The notes under the pieces are model-generated. The model did not search any database. It was given only the letters and a program-made list of their open reading frames with translations, and had not been told where the DNA came from. Positions 35,645 to 46,800 of a stretch of DNA of 64,000 bases are shown here, piece after piece. Each line of letters opens with the position of its first letter. Position 1 is the first letter of the stretch. Both the position numbers and the translations under genes were made by a program. The DNA comes from Vanessa cardui (taxonomy: Eukaryota > Arthropoda > Insecta > Lepidoptera > Nymphalidae). The stretch lies in contig NC_061131.1 of the NCBI RefSeq assembly GCF_905220365.1, positions 9,895,318 to 9,959,317 of the forward strand, written 5' to 3'.

Positions 35645-38600
35645 GTAAGTTAAGAAAATAATTAATTAATTCCAAACACATAAAGGTATTTTTAACAGCA
35701 TTAGTACCTGATCGTCGTGATAGAAATTTGCTTTTTTTTCTTCTCTCGTCTTTTCCACTGTACTTTCTTAAAATAACAATCTTGTGAAGACCTATTTCTA
35801 TAATGTAACATAATTCTAAAAAAAATATATTTTTTTTAATTTATTAAAAAGTTAATATTTTTACAAAAAAAAAGCAAAGATACATGGTACATGCCTTGAA
35901 ATGGTGGTTTTTAAGAAAGTAATTACTTATTGAAATAACTAGAAATTGATAGCATTAGTATGTGAAATACATTAAAGTTACAATCTATTTAAATTATATG
36001 TCTATGTCCCGTTTACTTTTATTAATACTGCTTTCATTATTATACTTCATTTCATTTATCTCACCCTAAACTTTATATTTATACCTAACACAGCTAAATA
36101 TAGTAATAACCTTGATGACAGTGTAAAATTAACATAAATCTCCATCTATACAACAGTGTATTTATAATTTGTATATATTTTTAATATTGTGTTACTATAT
36201 GATGGGTTTATGGCTTTACTCATATGAATATTATAAGCTTGTCCATTGATAAAAAATACAATTACTGTAGTATTAATAACCCTACTAGGACAAAACTACA
36301 TCTTGTATATATAACAAGGATGCATTGAGCTTCAATCCATCATTATTTAAATCTACGAATCCATTCAAAATTGTTATCCAATGCGAAAATGTATTACCTC
36401 ACTAGTGAAGGATTTCTTATTTGTGGAGCATGTCATTAAAAGGGGAAAATCAGCTATGCTTGCCGTGATTCAAAGAATGTCTTAAATTGCTTGTCTTGTC
36501 TGCTAAAATGCTCATTTACTAACCACGGGTTGTCTCAGATCTGAAATACAATGTGATATTAAAATTTGATTTGTATATTTGTAACAATTAATGGAAGTGT
36601 TAAATCCAGTGATACTATTGGAACAACATCAAAGAAACTATTCATGCGTAGCAGATAAAACAAATAGTTGTTACAATTCATGATGTTTTTGGGGTACAAT
36701 TTTTTTTTATTATGTTGTGTTATTGTATTTATAACCATATATTAATCAATAAGTAATAATAGGAAAAAATATATACATGTATAAAATTAAAGTATATTTT
36801 GTTTATATCAATGAAAACATAAAATGAGATATCAATATTATTTTTCTGTATGTATTAAATTTGTCATTATGGTATGATAATTATACTAATTGAAATAATT
36901 TACAATACAGCTGAGTTACTCATTCTACAGATATAATTTTCTATGCCATAGGAAGCAATATTTTTGATAGAGTGGTATAGCATTCCGCCTGGATTTTTGA
37001 TTGATGGTCAATATCATATATAAATAGTAAGTTGTGTGGGCAGGTCAATACCCAACACAGTCTGTAGTGTGACTTTATGATAGAAAAAATTGTAATTTTT
37101 ACATAAATCTGCAAACAGTTTTATATAAAAAAATAATATGTATATTGTACAAATCAACATTAAAAATAATTTATATGATGATATTAATTACTTTCATATT
37201 GATAGATAAAATTATTGGTCAAATTAAAGCTCATCATTATCTAGCAAAGAAAATAAAATAAAGCAAATTGGTCCATAAATAGAGGGGATAAATGTATTGA
37301 ACTGCTGTCTATACAGATAATAATGTTTATAAACTCTTATGTGATCTGATGTTCAATATTAAATTTACTATGTCAAAGTGTATCATTAATTGAAAACAAA
37401 TAAGATAAGAGTATATCAAACCAATAAGTATATTTTATAGATAATTGAACCCAGTTACTTAGTCCTATTAACCAACATAATAAAGATTGAATTATCAGTG
37501 CTTCAGTTTGAATTGTGATTGCTTTTTCATGTAACTACCATATCTGTGATGATGCGTCATGATTTCATTTTACCAGACAGGCCTATAAAAACCCTATGTA
37601 TTATTAAATTGCGCTGTCTAGCGCAATGAAATAGAACTGGTTTTAACGGATTTGAATCGCGTATATTAATTATTTTTAACATCCCGACGTTTCGAGCACT
37701 TTACAGCGTTCGTGGTCACGGGTAAACTCAGGTCTACCCGTGACCACGAACGCTGTAAAACCAGTTTTATTTCAATGTCTATTTTTAATGATTTCGCAAT
37801 GATTATTTTTTTAAATTAGATGCATTGACAATGTACATATTTCACAACAAAAAAAAAACATAGTTCTCAGACAAAAAAGTTTAATTATATTATGCCTAAC
37901 CTCCTAAGCGTTCAATGAATCTAAGGAGTACACGGCTTTTTTAAAAAATATTTTTTATAGGGTATTTAAAGGTTGGTTTTCTGTCATTTATAACTTAGGG
38001 AGTATACAATTTCTATATCTGTTAGAACTCAATTGATCTTCTAACAGATATAAAAAATGCTGAGAGCTCAGATACCATCAAAGGATTAACATAGGGTGAT
38101 AATTTTTAGTATCCATTCGATCACCCATTGTATAGATAAAACTATTTGCGCTTTCTTCCACCCTTTTGGAAATATATCGTCTTCAATCTTGATTGTTGAA
38201 GGGTATGATTAAAAATTATTACTCGAATTACTTGCCCACATCGCAAAACTAGGAGGAAAGCTACCACCAACTTATCTATTATTCTAAATTTCTAACTCTA
38301 AATGTCAATGATTTATATTCCTTTGTGTTTCCGGTTTTTGGACTCAATATATACACCTACTGTCATGGTTAACATTACGAGGACCGGTTTTTACTTCCAC
38401 AATCCCAAGGTGGACTACCTACCATCACGTAACCAGTTTGCTCGTCTGCCTTCCTAAAATAAATTAATAAAATATGCTCATTGCTGAATAATGATATTGC
38501 ACTTATAAAGATGATTAACAACGAGATTTTATTACTTCGGTATTTTAATTTCATAATAATTAATTATTATGTAGATAGCACAGGTATGTGGTAATAACTC

Positions 38601-41600
38601 TGACATAAATGTGCCTAATGATAAAAATTATAGTCATCATTGATATTAAAACTACAATCTATAAAAGAAGCGGTAATGCTACACGTTTGTGAAACCGTGA
38701 TGCAACAAATCATTCAATTCTTAGTTGAATTTCAAAATCCCGTTGCGATATTCCTTCACTCAAAAATGAAATTAATCGAGGCAGAAATACGATTTTCTGA
38801 TGTCAGATGGCAACGTGACAGTTAAAATGACATATTCAAAACACGGAATAAAATAAACATAAAACATTTAATCCTTATTTCATCCTAGAGAATCTTACGT
38901 TTCCGAGTGGTATGGAAATTTAATTTTGAGCGTACAATATACACGATTACCGTCTGTAGGTCCTTTATTTTTTTATTTTAGCACATAACTAATTACAATC
39001 ATTAAAAGCGATATGTATACAACGAAACAACACAATGAGTAAAGTAAAAATGTTTTATCTATTTACGTGTCTTTCCCGTTTGTCCTTTGTAATACTTTAA
39101 GATTCAATATTGATCATTATTTCATGACGTGACGCCATTAAATCAGTGAATAAGATAAAATATATAGCTCGAAATAACTGAGTAAAGTGTCTGCCAATTT
39201 TTTCCCCTATTCAGGATATAATGAATAAATTCAAGGCAACGTGAGCAAATTACTTAATAAGATTTATTTTTCGACATTTTATAACTACGCCCTCTCTCTT
39301 ATAACATAGAGCTCTTGGTGCCTATTGGATATTCGTTTTTAGTAACTATGACCTTGATCATAAGTTCGAGAAAAACTGAAACAGTCATCAAATCCTTAAC
39401 CAAAAAAACATGTTTACAACTTTCTTTATACCTTATCGATCTACCTATTTGATACTCTGAACGTAAATTAAAAAAGTGAAATGTTATTTACATTTAAACC
39501 CCTCCAAAAATAGATAAAGAATACGGTTTCGATAACGTTAAACGCGGTATAAAAACTTGAGACAGTATAGTTAAATTTTATGAAGCCCGCAAACGACAGA
39601 TTCCCTCAAATTACCTTACTTTTATGTCTAGTTCAATTGTAGCTACAAAAGTAATTCAGAACATGAAAGCACGTTTATTAGAATCTGATAACATATAGCT
39701 ATAAGGGTAATCTTGAAACCTTACGACCAAGAGCGATTAAAGAAAATGTGTATCGTCACTAAGTGGACATCTCGTATGTAATTTCTGAACTAGTATTTAA
39801 TCTTATTATGCTTTTGATCAAAATTACGTAAATAGCAGAACATGAAAATAATTTAAATTATATTTTATTAAGCTTACTAAATGGTAATCATGGTTGTTAG
39901 GCATATAGAAAGCAGATATAAGACAGCTAAATTACCTTCCTCTGGTAATTACAAACTACTCTTTTGTAAAAATTACGAAAATTTGCAATTAAAACATATT
40001 AGGTATACCTTCTCTACTCTCTACCTTTTATTTATTTAAGATTAGATTAGTTTGTATTTGGCGAATGAAAAAAATCAAACGTTAATTATTAAATATGCTT
40101 ACTTTTGAAGCGACCATAGTCGTCCGTAGTAAGGAGTTTGGGCAATGGACTAATGGCTAGAAAATAACATATTTATGATATTTTAAAAATAATTTGCAAT
40201 TGTTTCGTTTTTCCGATTCACATTTCCTCGTTTAACTTAGATTTCTGTTCCTTTAGCTTTAACGAAAATAATTCAAAAATAGCATAACTATTTATCGTCT
40301 TTTTTCTGCTATCTACATGATTTAAACATTTTTATATTCATAATGTACAGCCTGTGCAAATATTTTGACCGCATTATTTATATTTACTGACATCATCAAA
40401 TGCGCTCGATCCTAAACAGAAAAAACAGTTGAAAATAAAAGTCCAGATTTGGAGTAAATCCGTTATTGATCACGAGAATTACCACAAAATTTAACTAAAA
40501 CTCCAAATACTATTTAATTCAATCAATAAACGGAGGCGTAATAACTAACTACCCTATTTCTATCTTAAACTTCTAAATTAAGAACAGAAGTTCTTAAAAT
40601 ATAAAATTGAAAACAAAAGTTTGTATAGAAATACAAACTTTTGTTTTCAATTTTAGACGACTAATTTTCAAAGATGATGGCAGTCAGTCATTTCATGTCA
40701 TATTAGGTTGGCCTTTCAAATATTTTTTTATTTCTCTTAAGTTATAATATAGGTCCTTATGTTTTAAAATTAAGTTATTAATATCTCTGGCTACAGTGCC
40801 ACGTGATCTAAAATGTAAGTTGTAATCTTATGGTGAACCATAAGTAAAGAGATTGTTAAGCGATTTAGGAAAAGATAGAAGACACAGACAATATCAGAAA
40901 GCGACTTGGTTTTATATTATTTATATAAATTATTATTATTCGAGCTGCGATGGTAAGTGATTTCCTGTTTACTTTAACTTGATGTAAAATTACGTATTCA
41001 TTTGTCATTGATAAACCGTGTTACGAACAGAAAGAAAGAGAGAAAGCAATTTTGCATCGTAAATTGAAACCGTATTAAGGGCGAGCACTTTAGCAAAAGT
41101 ATTATATTATACTAGCGACTTAAACCTTCCTCTCTGCGTCTAATGAGGTACCTTCTACCTTGTTAATATACAATAATTTAAAATTTTGTTTTCCAATTCG
41201 ATTATTTTTCTATGTTTAATATTGTTTGTATTATATAGATACCTAGATTATGGATTTATAGTATATCATTTTGAGTATTAATATATTGCCGTATGCCGTC
41301 ACCCTAATATATACGATATAACATATATATAATACGACAGCAAATGAGCTCTTTTTAAAGCAATACATTTCATTTGTAACAATAAAATCTATTGTAGACT
41401 CTTAGTTCAACAAATGTACAGTATTGGATTATTGTAATATCCAATTAGCTCTAAATCTCAATAATTTAATAATAGATTATTTAATTATTATTTTAAAATA
41501 ACAGCACAAAGTCAACTGGTCATGAATAGCCAAATGAAAAGTCAACAGTCTGAAGGCTATTTCAATTATGTCCTTGTGCAAACTATCGTTAAAGATTTAC

Positions 41601-44600
41601 GTTTTCATGATAAACTTGTCTTTTAATATTCCGTTTGATCTCAACGCTTACTAGTAGCCATCATCTTAAATAGAAGTAAATTAATTAAACTATGTTGCCA
41701 ATTAATTAAATATTTCAGGCAAAGTTTTTTTTGTGAAAAGTAATCCTGAGAAAATATTACATGATTAATTATAATCGTAATATTTTTATTTATTTATGAT
41801 TTCAATTGATTGTTGTCGCTTAAAGCGATGCTTGAGACACAAATACTCGTGTTTTTGTATCTTTGTGGCTCGACGAATAATGTTGGTAAAAATACTGATA
41901 ATGTTGGTAATTTTTAATAACTGGTATTATATGTTCTTTGTTTATTTACATATTCATAACAAAAAAACTGCAACGAATCCTAAAGACCTTCAGCGGTTTT
42001 GAACGTAAGCCGAAACTAGTTGAGTTTTAGTTGTACATGATAAATTATTTAGAATAAAACAAATATGTTTATTTGCCTTGTAGATGCATAAATTCAAATA
42101 CAAAATATTATTGAAATGCATAAAATAAGTAATACGGTGTTTGTAATTGAGTTAATATTGTATTTGGCTGTTTTGATAAATATTTATATTCTCCGTTATG
42201 TATAATTTATCAGATCTTGACCAGACTTTATTGGCCACATTTAGATAAATACTTTCTACTCAGAACCTAGTTCTATTGACCTCTGAATTATCAATGGCGA
42301 AAACGTTCGGATTTTAAATTTAAAAAAATTAAGTAACCGTTTTTGTTTCAGTTGAGCTATTGCGGCCAAGATTGTCAAAGGATACCGCCATCTTTATGGA
42401 ATATGTATGGGACAAAAGTAAATTACTTGGATCTCAGGTAAAACATCATTATCTACTTTCTACTTTAATGTATTACTTAAGATTGTTAATGTTACCAAAT
42501 TTTATAATTATACCTCAAGTGGATAGACCATTTGTATCACTTCATAGATATAATAAACATCAAACATAATTCTCATAACGCTTTAAATGTTAATGTAAAT
42601 CAATAAGACCTATACACATTCAGAATAACTCTCATAGAACTATCCATATACATACATCTCATTAGTCTCTTTCGAAAGTCTAAGATTTCTTTTTTTTGTA
42701 ATTTTGAATATATTATGATGTCTGGAACCAAATATCTGGCTCATTAGCATGATTGTAACACTCACGTTATGTTGTTATTTTTATAAAATTGTTCATTTTT
42801 AATTTTCGTTCTCCTTTTTATAAAATAAAACTGACAAAAATAAAACGTTTATATCAATACCTCAAACAAAAGTAATATTCCGACGAACAATTAGTCATTC
42901 ATTTTCGCATCTCATTTCTTCTCGGAGACGGATCGAACGCCATTACTTTATCAAAACAAAACAGGTTATTTTAGGCAAGGCAACTTTACATGTGATTAGG
43001 CGCTTTATATAAGTTATCTCGTGCTGTATTTTTATTGTATTCATGGTATATAATATTTTATTGTATTTAAGAAAATTTTACCTACTATTTACTATGTTGA
43101 TGTTTTGTATGTGCGTGTTTTCAGTTACAATAACATTGAAACTTTAAAAGGTCTAGAAAATTTCAAGGCATTGGAAGAATTAATATTAGACAACAATAAA
43201 TTAGGCGACACTGTTAATTTTCCACACTTACCGAGATTGAGGACTTTATCGATAAACAAGAATCAGGTAATCCTTTAATTATAAGTGTATTAAAAGTATA
43301 GGTAAGGTGACTTAAAATTTTAAACAAAGCGATCTGCTTACCGATCGCAAAATATGAACATTTTCTTATAATTTGTGCGTAGGTAATTTCTGTGGGCCAC
43401 GAGGAAAAGCCGCGCGAAAAGTTGGATTATACAAGCTTGTTCATACAATTTGTCAAATTGATTGACGCGAACGATTACCGCTCGAGGTTCCTTAAAAATT
43501 GGGCTATCTTAAGTAATCATAATCAATCAAATAGGACTTGTAGACTATCAGATTAGCGCTTGAAGAGAATTCCAGTGTAATAATTTAAATTAGTGCACTT
43601 ATTGAATAAATCGAAAGCTTAGTATTAACACCTCGCAATACTCGAGATTATAATATTGTCTCTAAATATCAGTCAACACCTTAGATGAAAATAAGTAATT
43701 AAGTTTTTATAGAATATACATAAATCGATTCGATTTTTTTTTTTAATATTTTTATTGGATCAAAAATTGTTTTCTTATGTGTTTTTCAAATGGGAAGGTA
43801 CAGTTCGGGTGGACCAAGGCGCATGCATTGTCTTAAAGTTAATATATTAAATTACTTTATTAATAATTGTAATTTTATTTTTCAGATATCAGATTTAGAT
43901 AGATTGATTAATGAAATAAGTAAGAATTTTCCATCACTGACATACCTGAGTCTTTTAAGTAATAAAGCATGTCCGAACCAGCTTTCTGATAATGATAAAG
44001 ACGATGCTGACTACCAAAGATACAGGTGAAGCATAGGAACTTTAAACGATGTATCATTTTGCTATAAATTTACTGAAAGACTTTAATTTAAAATGCTTCA
44101 ATAATTTCAGATATTTTGTATTGTATAAACTGCCAAATTTACGTTTTTTGGATTCAAAACGAGTTTCAACGGCAGAAAGTAAGGAAGCGGCAACTCGTGG
44201 CCAGTTTATGCGCGTGCGCAGACCCACCATCGATACAAGCCCCGCCGTGGTGTCGCCTCCAGGCACCACCTTGAGGCCCTTACCTGTGGACCTAAATTCA
44301 TTGGGCAAACATAAAGGTTACATAATTGAATACAAAATATTTATGTCAATTTTGTTAGAGACTTAATTTCTCGCGTCTTCCTAGGAATGCTTTTTACAAG
44401 CTTACTTTTTACCAAATTTCATTAAATTCGGTACAGTCAAAAATCAAAATCAAAATAATCTGTATTCAAGTGGACTTTTACAAGCACTTTTGAATCGTCA
44501 ATTAACAATTAAGTGAAGCTACCACCTACAACAAGCTACCAGCTAACAAATTACAAGTGGCTTGAAAAGCAACATATAGATTGACATACAGATTTTTTTT

Positions 44601-44727
44601 CGCATTTATAATATAGTATTTTATACATGTTTACTCTTTATTTTCAGGTGCTTACGGAAAATGCCTTTATAAATATACAGGCAAGCATTCAGAAGGAAAC
44701 AGGTTTATACTCAATAGTGATTTATGA
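35594..44727 (+). CDS. LRMDA: LRMDA-like leucine-rich repeat protein, whole gene (6 coding exons)
   Basis: Joined exons give 705 nt, 234 aa. The order matches vertebrate LRMDA (C10orf11): an N-terminal LSYCGQDC motif, leucine-rich repeats (YLDLSYNNIETLKGLENF, LEELILDNNKLGDTVNF, LPRLRTLSINKNQ), an LRR cap (LTYLSLLSNKACPN, then DADYQRYRYFVLYKLPNL, LRFLDSKRVS) and the C-terminal YGKCLYKYTGKHSEGNRF block. In vertebrates the protein is needed for melanocyte differentiation (oculocutaneous albinism type 7). In an insect a role in pigment granules or related organelles is only inference. There is no signal peptide or membrane segment. All five introns are GT-AG and phase-consistent. A candidate poly(A) signal AATAAA is at 45114-45119. 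The first exon is the least certain part. Confidence 0.9.
37701..37758. repeat. 24-bp perfect inverted repeat, 10-nt loop
   Basis: Arms 37701-37724 and 37735-37758 (core CAGCGTTCGTGGTCACGGG) are perfect complements. A wider pair GAACTGGTTTTA / TAAAACCAGTT surrounds it, suggesting a dispersed element. Confidence 0.85.
38390..38465 (+). repeat. LINE/SINE-B-type 3' tail fragment
   Basis: CCAAGGTGGACTACCTACC, ATCACGTAACCAGTTTGCTC, GTCTGCCTTCCTAAAATAA follows the pattern of the LINE tail at 27480-27535. Upstream body not recognisable. Confidence 0.45.
40603..40654. repeat. 24-bp perfect inverted repeat, 4-nt loop
   Basis: Arms 40603-40626 and 40631-40654 (core GAAAACAAAAGTTTGTAT), loop AGAA. In LRMDA intron 1. 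Confidence 0.85.
42352..42437 (+). CDS. LRMDA: LRMDA exon 2
   Basis: Encodes LSYCGQDCQRIPPSLWNM through VNYLDLS. GQDC followed by IP is the signature N-terminus of the family. Acceptor TTTCAG, donor AG|GTAAAA. Confidence 0.9.
43125..43266 (+). CDS. LRMDA: LRMDA exon 3
   Basis: Encodes YNNIETLKGLENFKALEELI, LDNNKLGDTV and LPRLRTLSINKNQ, about two leucine-rich repeats. Acceptor TTTTCAG, donor CAG|GTAATC. Confidence 0.92.
43886..44025 (+). CDS. LRMDA: LRMDA exon 4
   Basis: Encodes ISDLDRLINEISKNFPSL, YLSLLSNKACPNQLSD and DADYQRY. This is the LRR cap start (SLLSNKACPN). Acceptor TTTTCAG, donor AG|GTGAAG. Confidence 0.92.
44111..44316 (+). CDS. LRMDA: LRMDA exon 5
   Basis: Encodes YFVLYKLPNLRFLDSKRVS, RGQFMRVRRPTIDTSP and a Pro/Val-rich linker ending SLGKHK. 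Acceptor TTTCAG, donor G|GTTACA. Confidence 0.92.
44454..44530 (-). repeat. LINE 3'-end fragment
   Basis: Reverse: ATCAAAATCAAAATAATC then TTCAAGTGGACTTTTACAAG, in the last LRMDA intron. Confidence 0.6.
44648..44727 (+). CDS. LRMDA: LRMDA exon 6 (stop)
   Basis: Encodes GAYGKCLYKYTGKHSEGN, RFILNSDL and TGA. The GKC-Y-Y-GK-SEGNRFI pattern matches the vertebrate C-terminus closely. Confidence 0.92.
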
Positions 44728-45113
44728 GATATCAAGACGTTGGTAATGTAAATTGATATTTGTATATTGATAGCTACACACGCAACAGAGTACTAGACAT
44801 TTACTTATCTAATACATGGTAAGCTATGATAGTAAGGAGGTTATGTCGCATTCCCAAGCTAATGTGTCCTTTTTGTTTGTGTAGTGTTTTAATCCACGAC
44901 ACTGCCTGCCTATTATGGTAACTAAACGTATATTTCGAAATTCGAATTTTAAATTTAAATACTGACTCCTTAGTAATATCCTTTTTTTAACAAATAATTA
45001 ATTTACGTATATAAATATTTACAATACTACTACATGATGCAAGTACAATAATATTGTATAATGCTATTTAATTTACAATGTAGATATTACTTTATATATA
45101 AGTATACTTTACG

Positions 45114-45119
45114 AATAAA
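45114..45119 (+). terminator. candidate LRMDA polyadenylation signal
   Basis: AATAAA about 390 bp after the LRMDA stop; the sequence between is AT-rich and non-coding. Confidence 0.4.
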
Positions 45120-45544
45120 TCTGCGAATTGTATCACTCAAAATTGTTGCGTGTATAGTTATTTTTTAATCATTTGTTGCCAGAACTAAAATATTTAATTT
45201 TATTGTGGTATGCCATATTGTTTTTCACTTTTTTCACTGCGGTATAAAAATATTTTTGGTCGACTAATTATAATTTGACATTGTATTTTAGCCATAAGCG
45301 CACATATATTTTAAATATAGAATTTATAAATTGTATTATAAAATCGTACTGTTTTGCCTAGTGCAACAACTGCCATATATACTTTTACAACTGTGATTAT
45401 TGACACATTATATTAAAGTTGCGTCACTAATTATGAATTTGTTTTATTATCACACATTAACCCCTATTTAAAAGACGAGTTTGTACCATATTTTCTCATT
45501 ACGTCACAAATACATGAACACACGTTCGGTGTGATTTATAAATA

Positions 45545-46800
45545 TTAGGTTGGGGAAAAAGTCTTTTCGCATATAGTATGTATGAACTTGTAATAAAATC
45601 TCTTTGGCTATACCATTTGTATCTGGCTGGTTTTGGTATCATTAAAAAGTTTTAATTTTAAAGAAGGTACTTCCAAATTCAAATTAGGAATTTGTGTGAT
45701 TTTCATTTGTTTTTGTTGTTGTTAAAATGAGTGAATCTAAAGAAGAAATTCGATACATTTTAAAATTTTACTATAAAAAAGGTAAAAATGCAACTCAAGC
45801 CGCGAAAAAAAAATTGTGATGTTTATGGACCTAATGCAGTATCTGTGAGAGTAGCGCAAGTTTGGTTTAAGCGTTTTTAAGCCGGAAATTTTGATATCAA
45901 AGATGCATCTCGCTCTGGTCGCCCTGTTACGGACAAAATTGATGCCATTTTTGAAAAAGTGGAACAAGATCGGCATATTAGTAGTTACGATGTAGCTGAA
46001 GAACTGGCAATTGACCACAAAACGGTTTTGACTCATTTGAATAAAGCTGGGTACACAAAAAAGCTCGATATATGGGTGCCTCATGAACTCACTGAAAGAA
46101 ACCTAATGAACCGTGTACTCATTTGTAATTCTTTATTACGACGTAATGAAACCGAACCATTTTTTGAAGAAGCTGATAACTGGTGATGAAAAGTGGATCA
46201 CATACGACAAGAACGTGCGAAAAAGATCGTGGTCAAAGGCCGGTCAAGCTTCACAGACTGTGGCAAAACCCGGATTAACTCGCAACAAGGTAATGCTGTG
46301 TGTATGGTGGGATTGGAAGGGCATCATTCATTATGAGCTGTTACCGCCCGGCAGGACCATCGATTCGGAACTGTATTGCGAACAATTGATGAGATTGAAG
46401 CAAGAAATTGAGAGAAAGCGGCCAGAATTGATCAACAGAAGGGGTGTGGTTTTTCACTATGACAACGCTAGACCTCACACATCTTTAGCCACTCAACAAA
46501 AATTACGAGAGTTTGGCTGGGAGGTATTAATGCATCCGCCGTATAGTCCTGACCTTGCACCTTCAGATTTTCATCTGTTTCGGTCTCTGCAGAATTCCTT
46601 AGGCAATGTCAGGTTAACATCACGAGAGGACTGCCAAAACCACTTGTCGCAGTTTTTCGATCAGAAGCCCCAAAATTTTTACAGCAATGGGATCATGTCA
46701 CTACCAACAAGATGGCCAAAAGTTATGGAACAAAATGGCACCTACATACTTTAGTCAAATGTAAATAAACTATAAAAAAAACTTTTTGAATTTTCATATA
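45545..46800 (+). mobile_element. mariner transposon, 3' end decayed
   Basis: Starts after a TA with the mariner TIR TTAGGTTGGGGAAAAAG. The transposase coding region follows. The right end keeps ATTCG-AAAAG traces near 46790 but the matching TIR is lost, so this copy cannot be excised as a unit. Confidence 0.9.
45727..46754 (+). pseudogene. mariner transposase pseudogene
   Basis: Reads MSESKEEIRYILKFYYKKGK at the start, DASRSGRPV in the linker and a D,D34D catalytic core: TGDEKW, HYDNARPH and YSPDLAPSDFH, with 34 residues between the last two Asp. Lesions: an extra A in the A-run at 45805-45813 shifts the frame, TAA at 45878-45880, and a second frameshift close to 46160 just before the catalytic core. 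The C-terminal two-thirds (46113-46754) is still open. Confidence 0.92.

Larger units (their letters stand above)
35645..42351. other. LRMDA intron 1
   Basis: 6.7 kb, AT-rich, with the hairpins at 37701 and 40603 and one LINE-tail fragment at 38390. No further exon recognised. Confidence 0.6.

Noticed and set aside
41796..42002. 68-codon plus-strand frame as LRMDA exon 1
   Set aside because: It has no donor in the right place and its protein does not match the family. The exon at 35594-35644 fits in phase and sequence.
45737..46084. 115-codon minus-strand open frame
   Set aside because: It is antisense to the mariner transposase, whose motifs are clear on the plus strand.
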